From: Bartonella raoultii
GTDB lineage: Bacteria > Pseudomonadota > Alphaproteobacteria > Rhizobiales > Rhizobiaceae
Reading direction: 5' to 3'
Assembly: GCF_019659805.1 (NCBI RefSeq)
Contig: NZ_JAIFRO010000002.1
Span: forward strand, 124,001-188,000
Length of the DNA: 64,000 nt
Numbering within the stretch: position 1 is the stretch's first letter; each line of letters opens with the position of its first letter. Under the pieces are notes generated by a model. That model did no database searches and was not told the origin of the DNA. It saw only the letters and a program-made list of their open reading frames with translations. This document shows positions 1 through 8,183 of this stretch, in pieces. The translations under genes were made by a program, and so were the position numbers.

Positions 1-51
1 AAGGATGCAAAAGGGGTGCGTCTTAATGAAGTGATGAGAATGGAGTGCTGA
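1..51 (+). CDS. possible C-terminal end of an upstream gene
   Basis: Frame 1 is open from the window edge to a TGA at 49-51 and reads KDAKGVRLNEVMRMEC. It stops one base before the gcrA start codon. Seventeen codons are too few to identify the product, and the frame could be open by chance. Confidence 0.25.
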   Translation, partial: KDAKGVRLNEVMRMEC

Positions 52-52
52 T

Positions 53-583
53 ATGAGTTGGACATGTGAACGTGTTGAGCTTCTGAAGAAGTTTTGGAGT
101 GAGGGGTTAAGTGCAAGTCAAATTGCAGCTCAGTTAGGGGGAGTCAGCAGGAATGCCGTAATTGGTAAAGTACATCGATTAAAATTACCAGGTCGTGGTA
201 AAACAGCACAAGGGAATACGCGTGCACAAAAAGTATCTGTAGGGGAAAATCTATCGTCTCCACGTGGGCGCCGTGCTTCATCAACGGTATCGCCAATAGA
301 AGCTGTTAATATTGAAGCACCGGCTTTAAAGGTGGAGTTTGTAGCAGAAGAAGATGTGGCTGAAATTGATACATCTGCGAAATCAAATGTTGTCGTGCCT
401 ATATCACGCCAACTTAATCTTTTGCAATTGAGTGAAAATACATGTAGATGGCCGGTTGGAGATCCTTTATCATCAGATTTTCATTTTTGTGGTGCTGATT
501 CCGGTGAAAATAGTCCTTATTGTGCTTTTCATGCTAAGATAGCGTTTCAGCCAGTATCTGAAAGACGGCGGATAAGGGTATAA
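53..583 (+). CDS. gcrA: GcrA-family cell cycle regulator
   Basis: 176 aa. GcrA is an alphaproteobacterial transcription co-activator that binds sigma70-RNA polymerase and CcrM-methylated promoters to drive S-phase genes; that role is known from the family, not shown here. The N-terminus (residues 1-48, starting MSWTCERVELLKKFW and containing SASQIAAQLGGVSRNAVIGK) is the characteristic GcrA helix-turn-helix. A low-complexity linker follows (about 49-120). The C-terminal block (about 130-176) has the conserved CRWPVGDP, FCG and YCAFH residues of the polymerase-binding part. TGGAGTG lies 8 bases upstream of the ATG and acts as the ribosome site. The length is normal for the family. It is a solo gene here: the next gene is more than 500 bp away on the other strand. 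Confidence 0.95.
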   Translation: MSWTCERVELLKKFWSEGLSASQIAAQLGGVSRNAVIGKVHRLKLPGRGKTAQGNTRAQKVSVGENLSSPRGRRASSTVSPIEAVNIEAPALKVEFVAEEDVAEIDTSAKSNVVVPISRQLNLLQLSENTCRWPVGDPLSSDFHFCGADSGENSPYCAFHAKIAFQPVSERRRIRV

Positions 584-1085
584 TATCTGCTGTGTAATCG
601 CTATTGTATTCTATGTTCCATTGTTAAATTTTAGTTTCAATATAGAATTGGCTATGAAAGAAGGCTTTTCAAAAGCAGGACTTTTAATAGAGGGAGAGGT
701 TTTCTTCATCAAGAAATGCATTTAAGCTTTCCCTTTTTGTGTTTTTTAATAGCAAGAAAACAGCCTATCATTGTGTTGTTTCATTTGCATATTTTTTAAA
801 AAAGGTATTTCTTCTTGCTGCCAATGACATGGCTCATAAAAATGATGTAATAGAACTTCTTTCCAATACCACAGATTTTATGTGTATGAAGGTATAACTA
901 GCCCCTTCTTTTCATGAATATAATTCATAGTATGTTAAGTTTTTTATAAAATACTTGTTGTATTTCTTTTATAATATGCAGCCAAGCCTTTATAATTTCT
1001 TTTCAAGAATTTTGCGATGAGAATATTTGACTGTATTTGCCTTTTTTATTTAGCGGAACTCTCTTCATAAATTGATATTTGTCCT
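584..1085. other. intergenic region between convergent gcrA and ccmG
   Basis: About 500 bp without a supportable gene on either strand. The only structure seen is the hairpin at 691-740. The rest is AT-rich with frequent stops in all frames. Confidence 0.6.
691..740 (+). terminator. terminator-like branched hairpin downstream of gcrA
   Basis: AGGGAGAG at 691-698 pairs with CTTTCCCT at 727-734 (one G:T pair). It encloses a second small stem, TTTCTT/AAGAAA, around 701-716. The right arm is followed by a T run at 735-738. This looks like a factor-independent terminator about 110 bp after gcrA, though the long interior makes it weaker than a classic one. Confidence 0.4.
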
Positions 1086-1673
1086 TTATTTTATCATTAT
1101 AGCTTTTTCAATTTTGGGTAAGATTTCTTTTTGGTAAATTTTCCATGTTAAGGGGCCAACATGTTTTGCAATAATGATATTTTCTTGATTTAAAAGAAAG
1201 GTTTCCGGTGGTCCATATACACCCCAGTTAATAGCCGTATGACCTGAAATATCAAAGCCAATAAATTTAAAAGGATTACCAAAATTGCTCAGAAAGCGTT
1301 GGGCATTTTCTTTGCTGTCTTTATAATTAATACCAACAAGATCAAAACGTTTATCTTGCGCAATTTTCATCAAGATAAGATGCTCATTGCGACAAGATAA
1401 GCACCAAGATCCCCAAAAATTGACCAATGTTATACGTCCTTTAAATTGCTCGAAATTAAGATGAGCGTCCTTATTAAGTAAAGGAAGATTGGTTTCAGGA
1501 GCAGGTTTTCCAGCTAATGTATTTGGGAGGAAAAAAGGATCATTGGGACGTTTGTTGTGTATAAAATCAAAGAAAAGTATCATGAGAAAAAGAAAAAGTA
1601 TTAATGGCCCAAACAATCCCAACATAACAGGTAAGGAGATATCTTTTTTAGGTTTTTGAGGAGGGGTTTTCAT
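1086..1673 (-). CDS. ccmG: CcmG/DsbE periplasmic thiol-disulfide oxidoreductase
   Basis: 195 aa from the chosen ATG (MKTPPQKPKK). It reduces the haem-binding CXXC of apocytochrome c in the periplasm as part of the System I maturation pathway. A membrane anchor spans about residues 15-37, then a thioredoxin-fold domain with the active site W-C91-L-S-C94 and the family motif GVYGPPETF near 151-159. Most CcmG proteins have a Pro before the second Cys (WCxPC); here it is Ser, which should shift the redox properties. The start was chosen because the in-frame ATG six codons upstream lies deeper inside ccmD. The gene overlaps ccmD by about 26 bp, so the two are translationally linked. It is last in the ccmABCDG run. 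Confidence 0.93.
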   Translation of the reverse strand: MKTPPQKPKKDISLPVMLGLFGPLILFLFLMILFFDFIHNKRPNDPFFLPNTLAGKPAPETNLPLLNKDAHLNFEQFKGRITLVNFWGSWCLSCRNEHLILMKIAQDKRFDLVGINYKDSKENAQRFLSNFGNPFKFIGFDISGHTAINWGVYGPPETFLLNQENIIIAKHVGPLTWKIYQKEILPKIEKAIMIK

Positions 1674-1899
1674 TATATTTTTCTTTCTCAAATAGCTTTT
1701 TTTTATTTAGCTTATGGAGCATTTTTTTTTGATAGAGTCCTTTGCAAAGAATGTAGCCAATAAGACTAAGGAGTGAGATCGCGGATAACGTATAGCTCAA
1801 AATAACAATTTGCTTTTGATGAAGAGTTCCAAGAAAGAAATCAACTTGCTGAGAAAAATTTCCTGAAAATCTGCTGTGAATACTGTTTAAGTCGAGCAT
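1648..1899 (-). CDS. ccmD: CcmD haem exporter accessory protein
   Basis: 83 aa. CcmD is a small membrane protein that helps release holo-CcmE from the CcmABC complex. One transmembrane segment is visible at about residues 29-51 (IVILSYTLSAISLLSLIGYI), followed by a basic, Lys-rich cytoplasmic tail, the usual CcmD topology. It is longer than many CcmD proteins (about 50-70 aa). The gene overlaps the end of ccmC (13 bp) and the start of ccmG. CcmD has little sequence conservation, so the call depends mostly on position between ccmC and ccmG. Confidence 0.85.
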   Translation of the reverse strand: MLDLNSIHSRFSGNFSQQVDFFLGTLHQKQIVILSYTLSAISLLSLIGYILCKGLYQKKMLHKLNKKKLFEKEKYNENPSSKT

Positions 1900-2666
1900 G
1901 ATGAAGAGTCCTGATGGTGTGCATGACGAGCTTTTTTGATCTGCAGCATTTTAATATAACGACTATTAATTTCATTTCGCATAGCCATCAAATAGAGCAG
2001 AATAAACATAAAAATAAAACACATGATCATTGTTATAAGGGGATATAACATAGCACGATCGATTGTTGGACCTCCTAGACGAAAAAGCGATGTTTGTTGA
2101 TGTAATGTATTCCACCAATTAACGGAAAATTTGATAATGGGGATATTCACAAATCCGACGAGTGTAAGAATTGCTGTTGCGTGTGCCGCTTTTATTTGAT
2201 TATCAAAAGCACGATCAAGCATTATAATAGCAAGGTAGATAAAAAGCAGAATTAAAACTGATGTAAGCCGTGCATCCCATACCCACCATGTTCCCCACGT
2301 AGGGCGCCCCCAAAGAGCTCCAGTTATTAAAGCCAAAGCAGTAAAAAGTGCTCCAATGGGTGCACCACATTTGAGTACTATATCAGCAAGATGATATCTC
2401 CAAATCAAATTTCCTAGTGCAGCAGCACTCATTATAATGTAACAGAATGTGGAAAGCCATGCGAATGGTACATGAATGTACATAATCTTGACTGTTATAC
2501 CTTGCTGGTAATCATCGGGTGAATATACAATCAGAATAAGACCTAAGATGAGAAGCCCTAGTGTTACACCGGTTAACCAAGGCAAAACGGTACCACTTAT
2601 TTTCATAAAACGGGTTAAACTTGTCGGGAGCGACCTCATTTTATGTATACGAGATGTCTTATTCAT
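1887..2666 (-). CDS. ccmC: CcmC haem-handling membrane protein
   Basis: About 259 aa from the ATG at 2666; in-frame alternatives lie at 2702 (TTG), 2678 and 2639, and none has a convincing ribosome site. CcmC holds haem at the periplasmic face and passes it to CcmE. The tryptophan-rich haem motif WGTWWVWDARLTS is intact, and the two expected periplasmic histidines are visible in YIHVPFAWLS and NWWNTLHQQTS. Six hydrophobic segments can be counted. It sits between ccmB and ccmD in the ccmABCDG run. CcmE, CcmF and CcmH are not in the window and must be encoded elsewhere. Confidence 0.94.
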   Translation of the reverse strand: MNKTSRIHKMRSLPTSLTRFMKISGTVLPWLTGVTLGLLILGLILIVYSPDDYQQGITVKIMYIHVPFAWLSTFCYIIMSAAALGNLIWRYHLADIVLKCGAPIGALFTALALITGALWGRPTWGTWWVWDARLTSVLILLFIYLAIIMLDRAFDNQIKAAHATAILTLVGFVNIPIIKFSVNWWNTLHQQTSLFRLGGPTIDRAMLYPLITMIMCFIFMFILLYLMAMRNEINSRYIKMLQIKKARHAHHQDSSSCST

Positions 2667-2712
2667 GAAATTTATCATAAGCAGAGTTTTGTTGTACAGC
2701 AAACATCTTTTC

Positions 2713-3378
2713 CTATTCTGATAAAAACTTGAGTATCATAGCGGTAACAAAAGAGCTAAAAAGACTCAAAAGAAGTGAAAAAGCGATGAGAAAAGCCAAA
2801 GAATTAAGAAACGAAATGTTTGGATTCGTGGGGGCTGTAGCAGCTGAAACACCAAAAATCATGATGGGAATAATCCAAGGTAAGATGATGATAAAAATAA
2901 GGAGAGTGCTGTGTAACAATGATGTTGCAAGTGCAGCCCCTATAGCACCAATAAAAATAATAGCAGGTGTTCCACACAAGAGAGTAAGTATTGTTGTAAA
3001 AGTTGTCACTGCATCTAAATGGAGCATAAATGCTAAAAGAGGAGTAGCAAAGATAAGAGGTAGCATTGTTCCTACCCAATGGGCAAGGCATTTTATCAAG
3101 ACAATCAATGTGAGGCTGTGTCTTTGTCCAGAAAGAATAAATTGATCGAGATTTCCATCATCGTAATCGGTTTGAAAAAGTTTGTTTAGATTGAGGAGAC
3201 CTGCAAGAAGAGCTCCAAACCATAAGATACCTGGACCTATTTGTGCGAGAATTTTAGGATTTGGGCCGATAACAAAGGGGGTTACTACAATGACAGCAAT
3301 GAAAAACAAAAGTCCTGTTAATGAAGATTCTTGCGGCGTTAAAGTTAATCTCAGGTCACGCCAGAACAGTGCTTTCAT
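2713..3378 (-). CDS. ccmB: CcmB haem exporter permease subunit
   Basis: 221 aa. CcmB is the membrane subunit that works with the ATPase CcmA to release haem-loaded CcmE from CcmC. About six hydrophobic segments are present, and the N-terminus (MKALFWRDLRLTLTPQESSL) is typical. GGAGT lies close upstream of the ATG, inside the end of ccmA, and the gene starts 3 bp after the ccmA stop. The long open frames on the opposite strand within this gene are by-products of its composition. Confidence 0.94.
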   Translation of the reverse strand: MKALFWRDLRLTLTPQESSLTGLLFFIAVIVVTPFVIGPNPKILAQIGPGILWFGALLAGLLNLNKLFQTDYDDGNLDQFILSGQRHSLTLIVLIKCLAHWVGTMLPLIFATPLLAFMLHLDAVTTFTTILTLLCGTPAIIFIGAIGAALATSLLHSTLLIFIIILPWIIPIMIFGVSAATAPTNPNISFLNSLAFLIAFSLLLSLFSSFVTAMILKFLSE

Positions 3379-3381
3379 TTT

Positions 3382-3999
3382 TTACTCCTGGGTTGGTAAG
3401 AATTTTTCTAGAGCGATTTTATGATTTTCTGGAATACCAAGAAAACTGTGAGTTGCAGCAATAATCATACCACCTTGGTTGAGATGGCATTGGAAAATAT
3501 TGGCAAGACGTTGTTTTGCGTGGTTATCAAGTCCAGATATTGGCTCATCTAAAATCCAAATAGGACGATGGGAGAGTAAAAGGCGTGCAATTGCTACACG
3601 TCTTTTTTGCCCTGTTGATAGAACGTTAAAGGGTAAGTGTGCAAGATGAGAAAGACCGATATCAGCAAGAGCTTCAGATGGGTACCGTAAATGTTGCCCA
3701 TAAAATTTTGCCCAAAATTGCAGATTTTCAATGACCGTTAAAAAAGGTTTCATGGCATTTTGTGGACCAAGATAATGGCATGCTGTTGCTACGGGATATG
3801 TTTGTTCTTTGTCTTTAAGGACGACATGACCTTCAGTTGCTTTAAGAAGACCGACGATGATTCGTAGTAATGTAGATTTTCCGATACCATTTGGTCCTGT
3901 GATTATCATAAGTTGTTGTGGGAATAAACAAAAAGAAAGACCTTGAAAAAGGATTTCTTCATTCCTATAAGCCGTTAAATCTTTGCCTGATAACACCAT
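3382..3999 (-). CDS. ccmA: CcmA haem exporter ATP-binding subunit
   Basis: 205 aa ABC ATPase. It hydrolyses ATP to drive release of holo-CcmE from the CcmCD complex. Walker A GPNGIGKST is at about 35-43, the signature LSTGQ at 127-131 and Walker B IWILDE at 147-152, followed by the H-loop in AATHS. The length is normal for CcmA. It is the first gene of the minus-strand ccmA-B-C-D-G cluster and diverges from acnA. A TATAAT-like -10 is visible 44-49 bp upstream of the ATG, next to a perfect palindrome and an iron-control-like motif. This suggests the whole cluster is controlled from here. Confidence 0.95.
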   Translation of the reverse strand: MVLSGKDLTAYRNEEILFQGLSFCLFPQQLMIITGPNGIGKSTLLRIIVGLLKATEGHVVLKDKEQTYPVATACHYLGPQNAMKPFLTVIENLQFWAKFYGQHLRYPSEALADIGLSHLAHLPFNVLSTGQKRRVAIARLLLSHRPIWILDEPISGLDNHAKQRLANIFQCHLNQGGMIIAATHSFLGIPENHKIALEKFLPTQE

Positions 4000-4042
4000 G
4001 TCACATTGCCTGATTTGTTCTTATTTCTATCGTCTTTATTGC

Positions 4043-4048
4043 ATTATA
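4043..4048 (-). promoter_or_regulatory. candidate -10 element of the ccmA promoter
   Basis: The minus strand reads TATAAT here, 44-49 bp upstream of the ccmA ATG. No clear -35 is seen 16-18 bp further upstream, where the 20-bp palindrome lies instead. That leaves room for an activator- or repressor-controlled promoter. Confidence 0.45.
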
Positions 4049-4050
4049 GA

Positions 4051-4070
4051 ATAAAAAACATGTTTTTTAT
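4051..4070. promoter_or_regulatory. 20-bp perfect palindrome upstream of ccmA
   Basis: ATAAAAAACATGTTTTTTAT equals its own reverse complement over all 20 bases. It begins 2 bp upstream of the candidate ccmA -10, so a dimeric regulator bound here would cover the spacer and -35 region. An uninterrupted palindrome this long in a promoter suggests an operator. In AT-rich DNA part of the symmetry (A6...T6) may be fortuitous. Confidence 0.45.
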
Positions 4071-4078
4071 GTAATTGT

Positions 4079-4096
4079 ACCTAGAATAGTTCTAGA
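4079..4096. promoter_or_regulatory. candidate iron control element (Irr-binding motif)
   Basis: CTAGAATAGTTCTAG at 4081-4095 is an inverted repeat CTAGAA-TAG-TTCTAG. It fits the core RGAAYNRTTCY of the rhizobial iron control element recognised by Irr. It lies about 80 bp upstream of ccmA and about 205 bp upstream of acnA. An irr gene is present at 21.6 kb. Haem maturation and the Fe-S enzyme aconitase are both sensible Irr targets. A weaker overlapping half-site pair follows at 4093-4106. The consensus is quoted from memory of the family; binding is inferred. Confidence 0.5.
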
Positions 4097-4297
4097 AATA
4101 GTTCTATAAGTTCTGTGTTACATCAAGATCTGGTGTAGAATGGTTTTTGGCGCCGATTTCCGAATTTGCCTATGAGAAGGTGGGGGGAAATGGATGGCGG
4201 AGGTGATTGCGCCTGCACTCAAGCTGCGACCTTGACTCGTAGTTTGTGTTGTTCATTCCGGGAAATTGGGTGGTTTTTAGTATGAGGGTGGACAGTC

Positions 4298-6985
4298 ATG
4301 ACTCACATTGATAGCTTTAATTGTCGCAAAATTTTAAAAGTTGGAGACAAGGAATATACTTATTACAGTTTGATCGAAGCGGAAAAAAATGGGCTTAAAG
4401 GAATTTCCCGTTTGCCGTTTTCGATGAAAGTTATTCTCGAAAATTTATTACGATTTGAAGATGGGCGTACGGTTAAGAAAAAGGACATTTTGAACGTTGC
4501 TGAATGGCTAAACAACAAAGGTAGTGCCGGTGCGGAAATTGCTTATCGCCCAGCACGGGTGCTCATGCAAGACTTCACAGGCGTTCCTGCTGTCGTTGAT
4601 CTTTCTGCAATGCGCGATGCCATGGTTAAACTTGAAGGAGATGCTGAAAAAATTAACCCCCTTATTCCCGTTGATCTTATCATTGACCATTCAATTATCG
4701 TCGATGATTTTGGCAATCCTATGGCTTTTAAGGAAAATGTTAAACATGAATATGAGCGTAATGGTGAACGCTACCGTTTTCTTAAATGGGGTCAGCAAGC
4801 TTTTCAAAATTTTCGTGTTGTTCCTCCAGGAACAGGAATTTGTCACCAGGTTAATTTAGAATATTTAGCACAATGTGTGTGGGTAAAGGATGAAGGAAAG
4901 CATCAGGTAATTTATCCTGATACCTGCGTGGGTACTGATTCGCATACAACTATGGTCAATGGTTTGGGTGTTTTGGGTTGGGGTGTTGGTGGTATTGAAG
5001 CAGAAGCAGCAATGCTAGGCCAACCCGTTTCTATGTTGTTACCTGAAGTTATTGGTTTTCGTCTAACCGGTAAACTTAAAGAAGGTGTGACAGCGACTGA
5101 TTTAGTGTTGACGGTGACACAAATGTTACGCAAAAAAGGCGTTGTCAGTAAATTTGTTGAATTTTTTGGTCCCGGTCTAGAGCACATGACACTTGCTGAT
5201 CGAGCAACGATTGGGAATATGGCACCTGAATATGGGGCAACCTGTGGCTTTTTCCCAATTGATAGAGAGACAGTGCGTTATCTCAGTATGACAGGGCGTG
5301 ATAAAAATCGTATTGCTTTGGTGGAGGCATATTCTAAAGCACAAGGGATGTGGCACGATGAAGCGGTTGCTGATCGTATTTTTAGTGATACTATTGAATT
5401 AGATATGGGCAGTGTTGTCTCATCTATGGCTGGTCCTAAGCGTCCTGAAGGGCGTATTGCATTGGAAAATGTTGGTCAAGGTTTTGAGAAAGCATTGGTT
5501 GAAGATTATAAGAAAACTTCAGGGCAAGATGATCGTTATCATGTTGAAGGGGAGCAATATACACTTAGCCACGGCGATGTCGTCATTGCTGCAATTACTT
5601 CTTGCACAAATACATCCAATCCAAGTGTTCTTATTGCAGCCGGTCTTTTAGCGCGTAATGCTGTAGCAAAAGGCCTTAAAAGCAAACCATGGGTTAAAAC
5701 TTCTCTTGCTCCTGGTTCTAAAGTTGTGGAAGCTTATCTTATCAATTCAGGTTTGCAAAAAGATTTGGATACACTAGGGTTTAATTTAGTTGGGTTTGGA
5801 TGCACGACATGTATTGGAAATTCTGGTCCTTTGTATCCCCCTATTTCTAAGTCGGTTAATGATAATGGTCTTATTGCAGCAGCAGTTCTTTCAGGAAATC
5901 GTAATTTTGAAGGACGTGTTTCACCTGATGTACAAGCAAATTATCTAGCATCACCTCCATTGGTCGTTGCACACGCTTTAGTAGGAACAGTTCGAAAAGA
6001 TTTAACGCAGGAACCTTTAGGTGAAGGCTCAGATGGTCAACCGGTTTATTTGAAAGATATTTGGCCAACATCTCAGGAAATACAAGAATTTATTGAAAAG
6101 AATGTTACGCGTAAAATTTTTGCTGAAAAATATGCAGATCTATTTAAGGGAGATGAAAATTGGCAAAAAGTTCATGTCTCTACGGATGCTACTTATGCTT
6201 GGGATGAGCAATCAACCTATGTGCGTAACCCGCCTTATTTTGATGATATGCGTAAGGTGCCTGATGTCTTATCAGATATTAAGGATGCAAGAATTTTAGG
6301 TTTGTTTGGTGATAAGATCACGACAGATCATATTTCTCCTGCTGGGTCTATTAAAGCGGATTCTCCTGCTGGAAAATATTTGATGGATCATGGTGTTAAA
6401 GTGGCTGATTTTAACCAGTACGGAACGCGTCGTGGGAATCATGAGGTGATGATGCGTGGGACTTTTGCCAATATCCGTATTCGTAACTTCATGTTAGGCG
6501 AAAATGGTCGTGAAGGAGGATATACAATCCATTATCCTTCACAGAAAGAACAAGCAATTTATGATGCTGCAATGGCATATAAACAGGAAGGTGTTCCACT
6601 CGTTATATTTGCGGGCATTGAATATGGTAATGGATCATCTCGTGATTGGGCAGCTAAAGGTACCAATCTTCTTGGTGTAAAAGCGGTAATTGCTCAGTCT
6701 TTTGAACGAATTCATCGTTCTAATCTTGTTGGCATGGGTGTTGTTCCCTTTGTATTTGAAGAAGGTACAAGTTGGAAATCTATCGGTTTAAAAGGGGACG
6801 AAAAAGTAACAATTGAAGGAATTCATAATTTGAAACCGCGTCAAAAAACTGTAGCCAAAATTACTTTTTCTGATGGAACGGTGAAAACTATTCCGTTACT
6901 GTGCCGTGTTGATACTGAAGATGAATTGGATTATTTGCATCATGGTGGAATTTTGCAATATGTTTTGCGTAATTTAGCGGTGTAA
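4298..6985 (+). CDS. acnA: aconitate hydratase A
   Basis: 895 aa. It interconverts citrate and isocitrate in the TCA cycle, using a [4Fe-4S] cluster. The three cluster ligands are C436 (in TSCTNTSNPS), C502 and C505 (in GFGCTTCIGNSGP). The swivel domain near the C-terminus has the substrate-binding run YGNGSSRDWAAKGTNLLG. The length is full for the AcnA/IRP1 branch. GAGGGTGG lies 7 bp before the ATG. The roughly 300-bp leader between ccmA and this gene is G-rich from 4178 on and may be transcribed; I could not recognise a known riboswitch in it. The gene stands alone. Confidence 0.97.
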   Translation: MTHIDSFNCRKILKVGDKEYTYYSLIEAEKNGLKGISRLPFSMKVILENLLRFEDGRTVKKKDILNVAEWLNNKGSAGAEIAYRPARVLMQDFTGVPAVVDLSAMRDAMVKLEGDAEKINPLIPVDLIIDHSIIVDDFGNPMAFKENVKHEYERNGERYRFLKWGQQAFQNFRVVPPGTGICHQVNLEYLAQCVWVKDEGKHQVIYPDTCVGTDSHTTMVNGLGVLGWGVGGIEAEAAMLGQPVSMLLPEVIGFRLTGKLKEGVTATDLVLTVTQMLRKKGVVSKFVEFFGPGLEHMTLADRATIGNMAPEYGATCGFFPIDRETVRYLSMTGRDKNRIALVEAYSKAQGMWHDEAVADRIFSDTIELDMGSVVSSMAGPKRPEGRIALENVGQGFEKALVEDYKKTSGQDDRYHVEGEQYTLSHGDVVIAAITSCTNTSNPSVLIAAGLLARNAVAKGLKSKPWVKTSLAPGSKVVEAYLINSGLQKDLDTLGFNLVGFGCTTCIGNSGPLYPPISKSVNDNGLIAAAVLSGNRNFEGRVSPDVQANYLASPPLVVAHALVGTVRKDLTQEPLGEGSDGQPVYLKDIWPTSQEIQEFIEKNVTRKIFAEKYADLFKGDENWQKVHVSTDATYAWDEQSTYVRNPPYFDDMRKVPDVLSDIKDARILGLFGDKITTDHISPAGSIKADSPAGKYLMDHGVKVADFNQYGTRRGNHEVMMRGTFANIRIRNFMLGENGREGGYTIHYPSQKEQAIYDAAMAYKQEGVPLVIFAGIEYGNGSSRDWAAKGTNLLGVKAVIAQSFERIHRSNLVGMGVVPFVFEEGTSWKSIGLKGDEKVTIEGIHNLKPRQKTVAKITFSDGTVKTIPLLCRVDTEDELDYLHHGGILQYVLRNLAV

Positions 6986-7221
6986 AGAGTGACGGCTTTT
7001 GTATGCTAAAGAGTGTTTTTGAAATATCAAGTTGGGTATAAGAATTGTATTTTATTTTTTATGCCCTTCTTTGAAAATTTGATTGACGTTGACGGAAATG
7101 TTACGCTATAAGCTGTCCAGTTATAAGCAATTTTATAGTTTTGCTTAACATGATTTATTGATATTGGTGAAGAGGTCGTAGAGATTGCTCTTATCCAATG
7201 AGTTGAAAGAGAGAGAGATTT

Positions 7222-7488
7222 ATGGCGAATACACCTTCGGCTCAAAAGGCGGTGCGCAAGGTTGTTGCACGTACGCAGGTTAATAGAGCACGTCGTTCAC
7301 GCGTTCGTACTTTTATGCGTAAGTTTGATGATGCTGTAGCTGGTGGCGATAGGACGTCTGCAGAAATAGCATTTAAGAATTTTGAGCCTGAAATTATGCG
7401 TGCAGTTTCTAAAGGGGTTTTTCATAAAAATACTGCTGCGCGGAAGGTATCGCGTTTAGCAAAGCGTTTGAAAGCTCTCAGCGTTTAA
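7222..7488 (+). CDS. rpsT: 30S ribosomal protein bS20
   Basis: 88 aa, strongly basic. bS20 binds 16S rRNA early in 30S assembly. The sequence has the family pattern: [18 protein letters not shown] at the start and [15 protein letters not shown] near the end, with normal length. AGAGAGAGA precedes the ATG by about 6 bp. A strong terminator follows at 7516. The order rpsT-dnaA-dnaN-recF is a familiar arrangement in relatives such as Brucella. Confidence 0.97.
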   Translation: MANTPSAQKAVRKVVARTQVNRARRSRVRTFMRKFDDAVAGGDRTSAEIAFKNFEPEIMRAVSKGVFHKNTAARKVSRLAKRLKALSV

Positions 7489-7515
7489 GAATTTTTCATT
7501 TTACTAATGATTATG

Positions 7516-7542
7516 CCAGCGTCATATAAGCGCTGGTTTTTT
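7516..7542 (+). terminator. factor-independent terminator of rpsT
   Basis: CCAGCG (7516-7521), a 9-base loop and CGCTGG (7531-7536) are followed by six T. The hairpin is 28 bp after the rpsT stop codon. Confidence 0.85.
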
Positions 7543-7632
7543 GTATTTTCTGAAAACTTTGTCCTTTTTGGGAAAGAAAATACAGCGATTCTCCTTATAA
7601 AAAAGTAGAGCAGATTTGTAGAGTTTGTATGG

Positions 7633-7656
7633 TTATCCACAAGCTCTGTGGATTTT
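7633..7656. promoter_or_regulatory. inverted pair of DnaA boxes upstream of dnaA
   Basis: TTATCCACA at 7633-7641 is a perfect consensus DnaA box. TGTGGATTT at 7648-7656 is an opposed box with two mismatches. The seven-base arms ATCCACA/TGTGGAT pair exactly around a 5-base spacer. The site lies about 530-550 bp upstream of dnaA, followed by a very T-rich stretch (7666-7700). It could serve dnaA autoregulation or be part of an origin. As the second arm runs into five T, a second terminator is an alternative reading. Confidence 0.55.
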
Positions 7657-8183
7657 TGCAGAGTCTTTTTTGTCAAGCATTTTTATTTTTTTTTTTTCAT
7701 CCGGAGAGATTCTTTATAATTGGTAAATTTAAAGAAAAAAAATGAATTGAATCAACTATTTTTCTCATTTTCTGTTTGTATATGCAAATTTATCATGATT
7801 TTTGATTTTATTTTGCCCCCTTGCATTTTACCACTGCTGTTTTGTATGGTTCTTTTGGAGACTAAAAATATACAGGGGTTCATAATCAGTTCATAGAGTT
7901 TTTGTTGCATATAATGTGCTTTGGTTTAGGCTATTACGAGCTTTCATATTGGGTAGACTGTCTGAAGTATTTTTAGTTTTCTTGATTGGTATGTTTTCCA
8001 TTGCAAAGAATGGGTCGTATCATGAGTATAAGTGAATCTTATTGGTCATCTTTATTGGTGGGGTTGTGATGGACTATCCTAGGGGAGGATAAGGAAACTT
8101 ATTTTGGGTAGAGCGTTTTTGCTGTCGCTAATTTAATTTTTAGTTGTTTAGCAAGATACAATTTTTGTTTATCGGGATGAAAG
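7657..8183 (+). other. long dnaA upstream region
   Basis: About 530 bp of very AT-rich DNA with long A and T runs (for example 7680-7697 and 7730-7741) and no supportable gene. It probably carries the dnaA promoter and an untranslated leader. Only the one box pair at its left edge was found; a full origin would normally show several boxes. Confidence 0.5.

Noticed and set aside
2729..3145. 138-codon open frame on the plus strand inside ccmB
   Set aside because: It lies fully antisense to a clear ccmB, has no ribosome site and a composition (Lys/Met/Ile-rich) expected from reverse-reading a membrane protein.
4178..4297. G-rich acnA leader considered as a riboswitch
   Set aside because: It did not match any riboswitch consensus that I know, and no convincing conserved fold could be drawn by eye.
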